A stretch of DNA of 20,250 bases from Candidatus Collierbacteria bacterium RIFOXYD1_FULL_40_9. Lineage in GTDB: Bacteria > Patescibacteriota > Microgenomatia > UBA1400 > MFAQ01. Positions 1 to 6,625 of the stretch are shown here, piece by piece. The first letter of the stretch is position 1; each line of letters starts with the position of its first letter. Made by a program: the position numbers and the translations under genes. The notes below the pieces were generated by a model. It saw only the letters and a program-made list of their open reading frames with translations, did not search any database and had not been told where the DNA came from. The stretch spans positions 1 through 20,250 of the forward strand of contig MFAQ01000044.1 of NCBI GenBank assembly GCA_001776275.1, read 5' to 3'.

Positions 1-2
1 AG

Positions 3-50
3 TCTCAAGTCATGGAAAAGGTCAATGCCGGAGTTCAGCCAGAAAAATAA
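3..50 (+). CDS. C-terminal tail of an upstream gene, possibly recA
   Basis: A reading frame enters from the left edge and stops at the TAA at 48-50. It encodes a short polar tail ending in GVQPEK. Only 15 codons are visible, so the product cannot be recognised from its own sequence. RecX is usually encoded directly after recA, and the frame overlaps the start of the recX-like gene by 26 bases, so the C-terminus of RecA is the most economical guess. This rests on gene order only. Confidence 0.35.
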   Translation, partial: SQVMEKVNAGVQPEK

Positions 51-459
51 TGACCTTCGAGGTCAGCTCTTAAAATACGCGGGTTTCTTGTTAAATAGGC
101 GAGCTTATTTCTCTGCCCAAATTAGAAAGAAACTAACAGAAAAAGCCAGTCATTTAGAAGAATCTGATCATAGAGAGCTAATCGATGAGATCATAATTGA
201 GCTAGAAAAGGCCAAATATCTAAATGACGACTATTTACTAGCTGGCTACATCCGCCAAAAGCTAAGCAAGCTCCAAGGACCAAAAATTATATTTTTCAAG
301 CTCAAAGAGTTGGGTCTCAAACCAGAACAGATAAATAGGGCACTAAAAAGCGATGACTTGGCAGAATCAATAGAACAAGCCAAGCAAAAACTAGCCAACA
401 AATACGCAGGACTCGATAGTTACCAACTAAAAGGCAAACTTTACCAACGCGGGTTTTAG
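25..459 (+). CDS. recX: RecX-family regulatory protein
   Basis: This 144-residue protein looks like RecX, the small helical modulator that binds RecA filaments and limits their activity in recombination and SOS. The sequence shows the repeated three-helix pattern of the family. An early segment around residues 17-36 reads 'YAGFLLNRRAYFSAQIRKKL', similar to the usual 'L..R..S..EL...L'. The 'LEKAKYLNDDYLLAGYIRQK' segment near residues 60-79 matches the RecX 'GYLND..FA..Y...R' signature, and 'GPKIIFFKLKELGL' matches the later 'G...I...L...G' repeat. The length is typical. The ATG at 25 overlaps the preceding frame, and a GGAAAAGG stretch just upstream could serve as ribosome site, suggesting translational coupling. 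The next gene is rny. The family call is fairly secure, but the exact start is not. Confidence 0.82.
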   Translation: MPEFSQKNNDLRGQLLKYAGFLLNRRAYFSAQIRKKLTEKASHLEESDHRELIDEIIIELEKAKYLNDDYLLAGYIRQKLSKLQGPKIIFFKLKELGLKPEQINRALKSDDLAESIEQAKQKLANKYAGLDSYQLKGKLYQRGF

Positions 460-567
460 TGTACAATAGTACCCACACTAGTCAATTGAATTTAAGTTAA
501 TCATGCTCAAAACAAGCTCAAAACCCACTATCAACCCACCTCTAATATTTGGGGCATTTTGCGCATC

Positions 568-596
568 TTAAGCTCATCCAAGACTAGGTTTAGTAT
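568..596 (+). promoter_or_regulatory. Weak candidate promoter for rny
   Basis: A -10-like TAGTAT (591-596) lies 17 bases after a poor -35-like TTAAGC (568-573). It ends 12 bases before the rny ATG, so the leader would be only a few bases. No Shine-Dalgarno is visible before the ATG. The 149-base gap from 460 to 608 holds no other recognisable gene, hairpin or tRNA. A second -10-like TACAAT at 462-467 is also possible. Confidence 0.3.
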
Positions 597-608
597 TTAA
601 ACAAACCT

Positions 609-2186
609 ATGTCACTTTTATCTATTTTTAAGTCCGGTATCTTTAGAAAGTCTTCCTCTGCGCCCACAAAGCCAGTCACATCGCCATCAGTTGCCACACA
701 CCCTTCATCAACCACTACCAAATCATCTGAGAACCGAGATCTGAAATCTGAGATCTCTACTGTCGATACCCAGGCTATCATCACTCAGGCTACGACCACT
801 GCTCATGCCCAGGCAAGAGAAATTATTATCTCTGCCAAGGATGAGGCGTTCAAAATCAAGGATCAAGCCCTAAAAGATGCCAGAATCCAGCTCGAAGATA
901 TAGAGGTTAGGGCTAAGTCTCTCGCCCAAAAGCAACAACAACTTATTTCCGAGGAAAACGAACTCAAAAAACAAAAACAGGCTTTAGAGAATGCTCAAAA
1001 ACAAGCCGATGAGTTAAAGGAAAATCTAAAAACACAAGCTGACCAAATGGTCAAGAAACTAGAAAAAATTGCCTCTCTTACTACAGAAGCCGCCAAAAAA
1101 GAACTTCTCTCCCAAGTCGAAAAGCGCTCCTCCATGGAGATCGCCAGAGTTATCAAAGAAACAGAAGAAATGGCAAAAGCTCAGGCTTCCGACAAAGCTA
1201 GAGAAATACTAGTCGACTCCATGAGATCAGGCGCCACTGACTATGTTGCAGAATATACAATATCAACAGTTCCAATTCCAGACGAAGAAACCAAAGGTAG
1301 AATAATTGGTAAAGACGGTCGCAATATCAGAATTTTTGAAAAAGTTTCTGGCTGCGATGTTTCTATGGACGACTCACCAGACGAAGTCAAGCTTAGCAGT
1401 TTTGATCCAGTCAGAAGAGAAATTGCCCGTCAAACTTTAATTCATTTAATTAAAGATGGTCGTATTCATCCTGCTCGAATCGAAGAATATTTTGAACGAG
1501 CCAAAAGAGATGTCGAACAGATCATGTTCCAAGAGGGTCAAAAACTCTGTCACGCTGTCGGAGTTTACAACATGCATCGTGACATCGTTTCTACGTTAGG
1601 ACGATTCAAATTTAGAACTTCCTACGGGCAAAACATGATCAGTCATACTCTCGAAGAAACCAGAATTGGTATCAAAATTGCAAGTGAAATCGGTGCCAAT
1701 GTCGACATTGTCCGCATGGGTTGTTTACTACACGACATCGGTAAAGTTATCGACGGCGAAGGTAATCACATTGAGCTAGGAGTAAACTACCTCAAAAAAT
1801 ACAATCTACCACAACCTATTGTCGATTGTGTGGCTCAACATCACGAAGACGAGGAATTCAGCTCAATTGAGTCAATGCTCGTTTATATTTCCGATGCTAT
1901 CTCTGGCTCTCGCCCAGGTGCCCGCCACGAAAACACCGAAGACTACGGCAAACGTATTAGACAGCTAGAAGAAATAGCAAGAAAACACCCAGAAGTCGAC
2001 GAGGCATATGCAATTTCTGCGGGTCGCGAAGTCAGAGTTATCGTTAACCCCCAAAAGGCAAGCGATGCTCAACTTACAATTCTTGCCCAAGCCATTCGAG
2101 ATGAAATCAGAGATACTATGGCCTTCCCAGGCACAGTCAAAGTCAATGTCATCCGCGAAACCCGCGCCGCCGAAATTGCCTCATAA
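609..2186 (+). CDS. rny: Ribonuclease Y (KH-HD endoribonuclease)
   Basis: RNase Y is the endoribonuclease that starts bulk mRNA decay in many bacteria lacking RNase E. The 525-residue protein has a low-complexity Ser/Thr/Pro N-terminus (1-50), a long charged coiled coil (about 60-205), and a KH domain with the GRIIGKDGRNIR loop (230-241). The HD domain has H346, the HDIGK motif (375-379), HHED (411-414) and D429, so the metal-binding residues look intact. The usual N-terminal transmembrane helix is absent. The protein begins MSLLSIFKSGIF and no long hydrophobic run follows. An in-frame TAG at 591, 18 bases upstream, rules out a longer N-terminus. The KH loop has KDGRN where REGRN is common. 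It is probably transcribed from its own short promoter. Confidence 0.95.
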   Translation: MSLLSIFKSGIFRKSSSAPTKPVTSPSVATHPSSTTTKSSENRDLKSEISTVDTQAIITQATTTAHAQAREIIISAKDEAFKIKDQALKDARIQLEDIEVRAKSLAQKQQQLISEENELKKQKQALENAQKQADELKENLKTQADQMVKKLEKIASLTTEAAKKELLSQVEKRSSMEIARVIKETEEMAKAQASDKAREILVDSMRSGATDYVAEYTISTVPIPDEETKGRIIGKDGRNIRIFEKVSGCDVSMDDSPDEVKLSSFDPVRREIARQTLIHLIKDGRIHPARIEEYFERAKRDVEQIMFQEGQKLCHAVGVYNMHRDIVSTLGRFKFRTSYGQNMISHTLEETRIGIKIASEIGANVDIVRMGCLLHDIGKVIDGEGNHIELGVNYLKKYNLPQPIVDCVAQHHEDEEFSSIESMLVYISDAISGSRPGARHENTEDYGKRIRQLEEIARKHPEVDEAYAISAGREVRVIVNPQKASDAQLTILAQAIRDEIRDTMAFPGTVKVNVIRETRAAEIAS

Positions 2187-2204
2187 GCCCTATTGTGGTA
2201 AAAT
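2176..2204 (+). promoter_or_regulatory. Extended -10 promoter for the zinc-ribbon gene
   Basis: TTGCCT (2176-2181), a 17-base spacer and TAAAAT (2199-2204) form a promoter, with TGTGG directly before the -10 giving an extended -10. The -35 overlaps the end of rny. The same TGTGGTAAAAT string precedes the RNase P RNA gene on the other strand. Transcription would start near 2211 and leave a leader of about 29 bases. Confidence 0.65.
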
Positions 2205-2228
2205 ATAGGATAGTAAAATTAAAAAAAC

Positions 2229-2233
2229 GGAGG
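2229..2233 (+). promoter_or_regulatory. Shine-Dalgarno GGAGG that fixes the start at 2240
   Basis: GGAGG lies six bases before the ATG at 2240. It makes this ATG the start rather than the GTG at 2195, which lies inside the promoter. Confidence 0.75.
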
Positions 2234-2239
2234 TCTGTT

Positions 2240-2659
2240 ATGTCTGTTAGGGATATAGTTATCTGTGGTGCTTGTGGTGCACCAGTAGGTGAAGATGACA
2301 CAAAATGTAGTTACTGTAAGAGCATTTTTAAATCATCGCCTCAGCAACCAGAACCGATCAGTAGAAAAGAAGGTCTTCCACGTTATCGCGCAACGACCAA
2401 CCCCACCGAACCAGTGTTGGTTAGAGTAATTAATCTCAAAGACGGTCAGTCCGGGTATATGGTTCCCTGGGGAATTGGCACCAATGGAGTCCAAAAAAAT
2501 TACTCGGTGATGATTTCCGATGAGCCACGTGGCACAGCAGAGGTTAAGATCAAAAAGGAAAAAGGGTGCCTTTATGTTGACTTTTTCCATTTACTAAGAA
2601 CAGAGCGACACGACTGGCCAGCAGATATTTCACTGCCCTATACCTACATGTTTTTTTAA
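2240..2659 (+). CDS. Unknown protein with an N-terminal zinc ribbon
   Basis: I do not recognise the family. The protein has 139 residues when started at the ATG with a good Shine-Dalgarno; the frame is open upstream to 2195, but that would put the start inside the promoter. Residues 9-26 hold two Cys-x-x-Cys pairs (C9/C12 and C23/C26) ten residues apart, a short zinc-ribbon knuckle. A Pro/Gln-rich linker follows. The C-terminal part (about 55-139) is rich in beta-type sequence and aromatic residues, ending YTYMFF, and could be a small beta-sandwich. No signal peptide or membrane segment is seen. With its own promoter and terminator it is a single-gene transcription unit between rny and the HU operon. 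A cytoplasmic adaptor or nucleic-acid-binding role is possible, but nothing shows it. Confidence 0.75.
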   Translation: MSVRDIVICGACGAPVGEDDTKCSYCKSIFKSSPQQPEPISRKEGLPRYRATTNPTEPVLVRVINLKDGQSGYMVPWGIGTNGVQKNYSVMISDEPRGTAEVKIKKEKGCLYVDFFHLLRTERHDWPADISLPYTYMFF

Positions 2660-2677
2660 GATAACAACAACTTTCAT

Positions 2678-2710
2678 AAGCTCTTCAGAATTTCAGAAGA
2701 GCTTTTTTTT
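2678..2710 (+). terminator. Rho-independent terminator after the zinc-ribbon gene
   Basis: AAGCTCTTC (2678-2686) pairs perfectly with GAAGAGCTT (2696-2704) around a nine-base loop. A run of eight T spans 2703-2710. Confidence 0.9.
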
Positions 2711-2752
2711 GCTCACTATTTTTCACTGTTGAGTTTTTGTCCTTTAAGTTTC

Positions 2753-2781
2753 TTGAGTTTTTTATGTATAAGTGTTATCAT
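2753..2781 (+). promoter_or_regulatory. Promoter of the HU-miaB-miaA operon
   Basis: TTGAGT (2753-2758), a 17-base spacer and TATCAT (2776-2781), with TGT directly before the -10, give a good extended -10 promoter. The leader would be about 36 bases. A second -10-like TATTTA (2811-2816) ends seven bases before the ATG and might give a leaderless transcript. No Shine-Dalgarno precedes the ATG. Confidence 0.6.
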
Positions 2782-2823
2782 CACTTGAATTATTATTGAT
2801 ACTGCCCGTTTATTTAAAAAAAC

Positions 2824-3099
2824 ATGACCAAACAAGCCCTAATCGGAATTGTTTCCAAAAAAGTTCGCTTAACCAAAAAAGCTGTCAAAGAAACAGTTGA
2901 CACTTTTTTTAGTGAATCCATCAACGCCCTTGCCAAAGGTGAGAAAGTTGTTGTCTCTGGTTTTGGTACTTTTTATGTCAGTAAAGTAAACGACAAACAA
3001 GTTGTCCCTTTTGGTAACGAGTCCAAGCGCCAAATTGTCAAGGGTCACAAAGTAGTCAACTTCCACGTAGGCAAACCGCTAAAGAAAAAAGTTTCCTAA
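2824..3099 (+). CDS. hup: HU-family DNA-binding protein
   Basis: This is a 91-residue histone-like protein that bends and compacts DNA as a dimer. The N-terminal helices (3-40) and the VVVSGFGTFYVS strand (43-54) are typical of HU/IHF, as is the closing 'VNFHVGKPLKKKV' segment. The DNA-contacting arm is unusual. The normal arm has an Arg-Asn-Pro tip in a sequence like GRNPQTGE; here that stretch reads VVPFGNESKRQIVKG, with no RNP motif, although basic residues are plentiful. It is the first gene of its operon, and its stop codon is directly followed by the miaB ATG. Which subtype (HU or IHF-like) it is cannot be decided from this sequence. Confidence 0.9.
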   Translation: MTKQALIGIVSKKVRLTKKAVKETVDTFFSESINALAKGEKVVVSGFGTFYVSKVNDKQVVPFGNESKRQIVKGHKVVNFHVGKPLKKKVS

Positions 3100-4251
3100 A
3101 TGCCTTCGGTCTTCATCAAAACTTTCGGCTGCCAAGCCAACAAATCAGACTCAGAAAGAGTTTTAGGTGATTACGAAGCTCGTGGATTTAAGGAAACTCA
3201 AAATTGGAAAGAAGCCGATGAGATCGTTGTCAACACCTGCTCGGTTCGCCAGTCAGCAGAAGACAGAGTTACTGGTTTTCTCTTAAACGTCGAAAAGTTT
3301 TTCGCCCAAAACAAAAAGGTAAAACCCAAGGTTATTCTCACAGGTTGCATGTTGCATATCAAGGAAAAAGAAATAAAAACTTTGCTCCCACAAGTCGACG
3401 AAGTTTTACCAATAGGTGAAGAGGGTTTCAATCAAAAGGCCATCAGAAAAGATAAGTTCCACGCTTGGGTGCCAATTTCCTCAGGTTGCAACAGTTTTTG
3501 TACCTTTTGTATAGTTCCTTTTTCCAGAGGACGGGAAAAATCCAGGTCGCAAGAGGAAATCCTTATCGAGGTAAACGATTTGGCCAAGTCAGGCTATAAG
3601 CAAATTACTCTCTTGGGTCAGAATGTCAATTCATGGGGCTTGGAAAAAGTTGGGATCTCACTTCGAAAAATGTTTATGGAAAACTCCAATCTCTCCATAG
3701 AAGATATTCCAGAAAACGCCTCTCAATATCAAAAACCGGCCGACAAACCACCCTTTGTTACTCTTCTACAAGAAATCAGCAAAATTGACGGTATCGAAAA
3801 AATTAGTTTCTTTACTAGCAATCCTTGGGACTTTTGGAACGAGCTAATCGAAGAAATCAAAAACAATCCCAAAGTTGATCGTTTTATTCATTTACCAGTT
3901 CAGTCGGGCAGCGATCGGATATTAAAACTCATGAACAGGGGATATACCAGGGCAAGCTATTTAAATATCATAAACAAAATTATGTCCCAAATCCCTGATG
4001 CTGTTTTTGGTACCGATATTATCGTCGGTTTCCCCGGTGAGACAGATCAAGACTTTCAGCAAACAGTCGATTTAGTAAAAGAGGTCGGTTTCAAGGTCGC
4101 TTTTGTTGCACGTTATTCACCGAGACCTGGTACAGCATCCGCCAGACTTTTTCCAGACGATGTCTCAGCAAAAGTTAAAAAAGAACGCTGGGAAATTTTA
4201 GATAAACTAGCCAACAAAGACACACTAAAAGAAAGACCCATGGTCCCATAA
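3100..4251 (+). CDS. miaB: tRNA-2-methylthio-N6-isopentenyladenosine synthase MiaB, lacking TRAM domain
   Basis: MiaB is a radical-SAM enzyme that adds a methylthio group to i6A37 of tRNAs reading UNN codons. The N-terminal domain has the three cluster cysteines C11, C47 and C83. The radical-SAM CxxxCxxC motif is C130, C134 and C137. 'TLLGQNVNSWG', 'IHLPVQSGSDRILKLMNRGYTR' and 'DIIVGFPGET' are family hallmarks. At 383 residues it is shorter than usual (about 430-450). The protein stops just after the helix 'KERWEILDKLANKD', so the C-terminal TRAM domain, which helps bind tRNA, is missing. A palindromic repeat begins 11 bases after the stop, and miaA follows at once, so no TRAM remnant fits between. 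It starts directly at the HU stop codon and is surely co-transcribed. The substrate i6A is made by the next gene. Confidence 0.92.
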   Translation: MPSVFIKTFGCQANKSDSERVLGDYEARGFKETQNWKEADEIVVNTCSVRQSAEDRVTGFLLNVEKFFAQNKKVKPKVILTGCMLHIKEKEIKTLLPQVDEVLPIGEEGFNQKAIRKDKFHAWVPISSGCNSFCTFCIVPFSRGREKSRSQEEILIEVNDLAKSGYKQITLLGQNVNSWGLEKVGISLRKMFMENSNLSIEDIPENASQYQKPADKPPFVTLLQEISKIDGIEKISFFTSNPWDFWNELIEEIKNNPKVDRFIHLPVQSGSDRILKLMNRGYTRASYLNIINKIMSQIPDAVFGTDIIVGFPGETDQDFQQTVDLVKEVGFKVAFVARYSPRPGTASARLFPDDVSAKVKKERWEILDKLANKDTLKERPMVP

Positions 4252-4262
4252 ATTACTGTATT

Positions 4263-4290
4263 GTCATTCCGGGCTTGACCCGGAATCCAG
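4263..4290. repeat. Palindromic repeat between miaB and miaA (copy A)
   Basis: ATTCCGGG (4266-4273) and CCCGGAAT (4279-4286) form a perfect 8-bp stem with a five-base loop. The outer ends read GTCATT and ATCCAG. The unit fills most of the 47-base gap between miaB and miaA and ends eight bases before the miaA ATG. It has no T-tract, so it is not a standard terminator. It resembles dispersed palindromic repeats whose translation gives the peptide WIPGQARNDN, and it shares its end sequences with the element inside miaA. Confidence 0.8.
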
Positions 4291-4298
4291 AAACATAA

Positions 4299-5189
4299 AT
4301 GAATTACAGCCCCAAACAAATCACTATCGTTTGTGGTCCAACCTCAACCGGTAAGTCTGACTTTGTTTTTGATCTGGCCAAAAGTTCACTTCCCGCCTTA
4401 ATTGTCTCTTCTGACTCTCGCCAGTTTTACAAAGATATTCCTATCGTCAGCGGTCAAGACAATACCAGTAATTTACCAGAAGGTATAACCTTGGTAGGTC
4501 AAGGTTTTCTAAAGTCTGACGAAGAATTTAGTATCAGTCAGTTTCAAAAGTATTTCTACCAAAAAATCAAAGAATTCCAAAGTCATCATATATTTGCTGT
4601 TGGCGGCTCTGGATTGTATCTAAAAGCCATATCTCAAAACCTAGAAACCATAACCATTCCTCAAAATAGACCGTTAAGAGACAAATTAAACAATCTTTCG
4701 CTAGCAAGTCTTCAAGAAGAGTTAAAAAAAATAAATCTAGAGAAGTTTAATTTATTAAACAACTCGGACATTCACAATCCTCGTCGCCTTATAAGAGCCA
4801 TCGAAATTGCCACCTACAACAATAGGCACAGTTCAAAGCACCAACCTCGTCATTGCGAGGAGCGAAGCGACGCGGCAATCCAGTTTCATTGGATCGGTCT
4901 AAAAAAATCAAAAGAAAAACTGGTAAAAGACATAAGTGAAAGAGTCAAAAAGAGAATAGAGCTTGGAGCTGTCGAAGAAGTAAAAGGTCTTCTAAACAAA
5001 TACCCAAATCAAAAACTACCAATTTACTCCACTATCGGTGTAAATCATGTTACACAGTTTATCAAAGGAAGTATCACAGAAGAAGAGTTGGTTAACTTGT
5101 GGACCCAATCTGAGTTAAGCTATGCAAAAAGGCAAATGGTTTGGTTCAAAAAACAGCCACAAATTGTTTGGTATGATAAAGGTATATGA
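4299..5189 (+). CDS. miaA: tRNA dimethylallyltransferase MiaA with an in-frame repeat insertion
   Basis: MiaA transfers an isopentenyl group to N6 of A37 of tRNA, the step before MiaB. The 296-residue protein has the P-loop GPTSTGKS (13-20), 'SSDSRQFYKDIPI' (37-49, substrate Asp and Arg), 'GGSGLYLKA' (102-110), 'NPRRLIRAIEI' (160-170), and the C-terminal 'STIGV' and 'YAKRQMVWFKK' motifs. Residues about 183-195 read PRHCEERSDAAIQ. They come from a palindromic repeat lying in frame between the RAIEI helix and the WIGL strand, a region that varies in length in this family, so the enzyme may still work. The first bases of the leader are repeat DNA and no Shine-Dalgarno is seen. Its stop overlaps the start of the next gene in an ATGA. 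Confidence 0.95.
   Translation: MNYSPKQITIVCGPTSTGKSDFVFDLAKSSLPALIVSSDSRQFYKDIPIVSGQDNTSNLPEGITLVGQGFLKSDEEFSISQFQKYFYQKIKEFQSHHIFAVGGSGLYLKAISQNLETITIPQNRPLRDKLNNLSLASLQEELKKINLEKFNLLNNSDIHNPRRLIRAIEIATYNNRHSSKHQPRHCEERSDAAIQFHWIGLKKSKEKLVKDISERVKKRIELGAVEEVKGLLNKYPNQKLPIYSTIGVNHVTQFIKGSITEEELVNLWTQSELSYAKRQMVWFKKQPQIVWYDKGI
4848..4883. repeat. Palindromic repeat inside the miaA coding region (copy B)
   Basis: A 36-base element begins CGTCATTGCGAGG and ends GGCAATCCAG. ATTGC (4852-4856) is inverted as GCAAT (4875-4879), and the middle is rich in GCGA units. It is clearly more GC-rich than the surrounding gene. It keeps the miaA frame open and encodes RHCEERSDAAIQ. The ends GTCATT and AATCCAG are the same as in the copy between miaB and miaA, so both belong to one family. 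Confidence 0.85.
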
Positions 5190-6181
5190 AAATCGCAAAA
5201 AGGATTAGTATCGACATCTCTGTTTCTAGTATCTTTTGGATTCTAAGCGCCCTGGGATTAGTTTATCTATTATTCATGCTTTCAGATATTCTAATTCTTA
5301 CGGTTACAGCCCTACTTATCGCTCTTTCTGTTACTCCAACTATCGACAGACTCGAAAAATACAAAATAAACAGATCTTTAGCTGCCGCCATCATACTTTT
5401 TGTTCTGTTCTTTGTTCTTGTTCTTTTTGGTATTTCTGTTGTTACCCCTGTTATAGAACAAACAGAGGTCTTTTTAAATAAACTTCCAAACATCGTCGAA
5501 ACAGTCAGCCCTATCAAGATCGATTTAAACTCTTTTAGTGGTCAGTTGGCAGAGGTTCCATCTCGAGTTGTAAACTTTGCCCTCGGAACATTTTCTGGTC
5601 TCTTTAATGCTTTTACTACTGTCGTTCTAAGTTTTTACCTTATTCAAGAAATAAAAAAACTCCCACAATACATCGCCTCTTTATTCCCAGACAAAAAAAC
5701 AGTTTATACAAAACTAGCCGACAGCCTCCAATTCCAAATTAGTTTGTGGGTTAGAGGTCAGCTTTTGCTCATGTTAATTGTTGGGGTTCTTAGTTACTTT
5801 GCTTACCTAATTATTGGACTTCCATATGCACTGCCTCTTGCCTTCATTGCAGGTATGCTAGAGCTAATTCCCAATATTGGTCCCATTATCGCTTCAGTTC
5901 CTGCTATTTTTGTCGGTTTGTCCATGTCACCTTTACATGGCTTGGCTGCCTTAATAGTTTCTCTGGTTGTTCAGCAACTCGAAAATAACTTTATCGTTCC
6001 CAAAATCATGCAAAAGGCAGCTGGCTTAAGTCCTGTTATTACTATTCTTGCTGTCATGATTGGTTTCAAATTGGGTGGAGCCCTTCTGGCAATTCTTTCT
6101 ATTCCCCTTGTTTTAGTCATCAGAGTTGTTTATTCACATGTTCGCCTCAACAACAACACCAAGCTCCCGGAAATAGACTAA
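5186..6181 (+). CDS. AI-2E family (TqsA/PerM-like) membrane transporter
   Basis: This 331-residue polytopic membrane protein belongs to the AI-2E transporter family. Members export varied small molecules or ions, and the substrate here cannot be read. Hydrophobic segments fall near residues 13-50, 63-88, 130-153, 190-215, 218-250, 252-265 and 280-315. Family signatures are visible in the C-terminal half: 'GMLELIPNIGPIIASVPA' (about 224-241), 'QQLENNFIVPKIMQKAAGLSPV' and 'GFKLGGALLAILSIPLVLVI'. The length is typical. Its ATG overlaps the miaA stop by four bases, so it is translationally coupled as the last gene of the HU-miaB-miaA operon. A perfect hairpin follows immediately. Confidence 0.9.
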   Translation: MKIAKRISIDISVSSIFWILSALGLVYLLFMLSDILILTVTALLIALSVTPTIDRLEKYKINRSLAAAIILFVLFFVLVLFGISVVTPVIEQTEVFLNKLPNIVETVSPIKIDLNSFSGQLAEVPSRVVNFALGTFSGLFNAFTTVVLSFYLIQEIKKLPQYIASLFPDKKTVYTKLADSLQFQISLWVRGQLLLMLIVGVLSYFAYLIIGLPYALPLAFIAGMLELIPNIGPIIASVPAIFVGLSMSPLHGLAALIVSLVVQQLENNFIVPKIMQKAAGLSPVITILAVMIGFKLGGALLAILSIPLVLVIRVVYSHVRLNNNTKLPEID

Positions 6182-6207
6182 AACCTCGCCAAAAGGCGAG
6201 GTTTTAG
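6178..6207. terminator. Bidirectional hairpin between the AI-2E gene and rnpB
   Basis: A perfect 13-bp stem runs from CTAAAACCTCGCC (6178-6190) to GGCGAGGTTTTAG (6195-6207) around an AAAA loop. The stem contains the stop codon of the transporter gene. The T and A runs lie inside the stem, so it could end transcription from both sides, including the minus-strand RNase P RNA, whose 3' end lies just beside it. Confidence 0.75.
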
Positions 6208-6554
6208 TGCTTTAGGCTCTTAGTAAGCCGGATTCTGTTTTTCAGAAGAATATTTATCTAATGCTCGAAGCTTTAGGGATCCTGCTTGCGCAGACGGAAA
6301 AGACACCTTAAATCCCAGATCGTCGATTGCAGCGGGGCGGGTTACCACAAACTTAAGTTGCCTTAAGTTTGACCCAGCTAGTGCTGGGACGTTTCACTTT
6401 TAATCGTCTCTGTGGCCCTATCGCGTCCCGCCAATTGCTTGGCGGGAGACCTCACCCTTCGTTTAAAAAAGAGCCTAGGCCACCCTGTCTTTTAGCTGTC
6501 CGGACTTTCCTCCCCCGCCAAGGCGGGGGCATTCTTCACCCAAACCATAAAGCC
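6208..6554 (-). ncRNA. rnpB: RNase P RNA (bacterial type A-like)
   Basis: This is the catalytic RNA that trims 5' leaders from pre-tRNAs. On the minus strand the conserved 5' core GAGGAAAGTCCGGAC lies at 6512-6498, and the matching 3' core ACAGAATCCGGCTTA at 6238-6224. Between them are GGTAACCCGC, TTAAGGTGTC (which would supply the GGU that pairs with tRNA CCA), and strong hairpins at 6512-6529, 6427-6446, 6373-6388 and 6348-6371. The outer P1 helix pairs GCTTTA near the 5' end with TAAAGC at the 3' end, which sets both limits to within a few bases. The 5' end lies about seven bases after an extended -10 element. This RNA explains the 444-base gap between protein genes. An open frame on the other strand here is only a shadow. 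Confidence 0.96.
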
Positions 6555-6559
6555 CCTCC

Positions 6560-6570
6560 ATTTTACCACA
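6560..6570 (-). promoter_or_regulatory. Extended -10 promoter of rnpB
   Basis: On the minus strand TGTGGTAAAAT occupies 6570-6560, and transcription would start near 6554, where the P1 helix begins. No -35 match is seen at the usual distance. The same 11-base string occurs at 2194-2204 before the zinc-ribbon gene, apart from the surrounding bases. Confidence 0.65.
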
Positions 6571-6591
6571 AACCTATAATAATGTGGTGAT

Positions 6592-6620
6592 TTGACATCT
6601 TCTACTCAAAAAACTAAGAT
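6592..6620 (+). promoter_or_regulatory. Promoter giving a leaderless mRNA for the TM-helix gene
   Basis: A perfect -35 TTGACA (6592-6597), a 17-base spacer and TAAGAT (6615-6620) are followed by only five bases before the ATG at 6626. The expected start point therefore falls at or inside the start codon. No Shine-Dalgarno exists. Confidence 0.75.
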
Positions 6621-6625
6621 AAGCC

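Noticed and set aside
460..608. Possible tRNA or small RNA in the gap before rny
   Set aside because: There is no cloverleaf, no strong hairpin and no terminator; only a short CTCAAAAC direct repeat and weak promoter-like strings are present.
2195..2239. GTG at 2195 as start of the zinc-ribbon gene
   Set aside because: It overlaps the extended -10 promoter, and the GGAGG site clearly points to the ATG at 2240.
4113..4319. Open frame on the minus strand containing WIPGQARNDN
   Set aside because: It is the translation of the palindromic repeat and antisense miaB. This peptide is a known by-product of such repeats.
4263..4883. The two palindromic repeats as part of a CRISPR array
   Set aside because: There are only two copies, 558 bases apart, not identical in the middle, with a normal gene between them and no cas genes.
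6369..6590. Open frame of 73 codons on the plus strand
   Set aside because: It lies almost wholly across the RNase P RNA and runs through its conserved helices. Its peptide is low-complexity and has no start signals.
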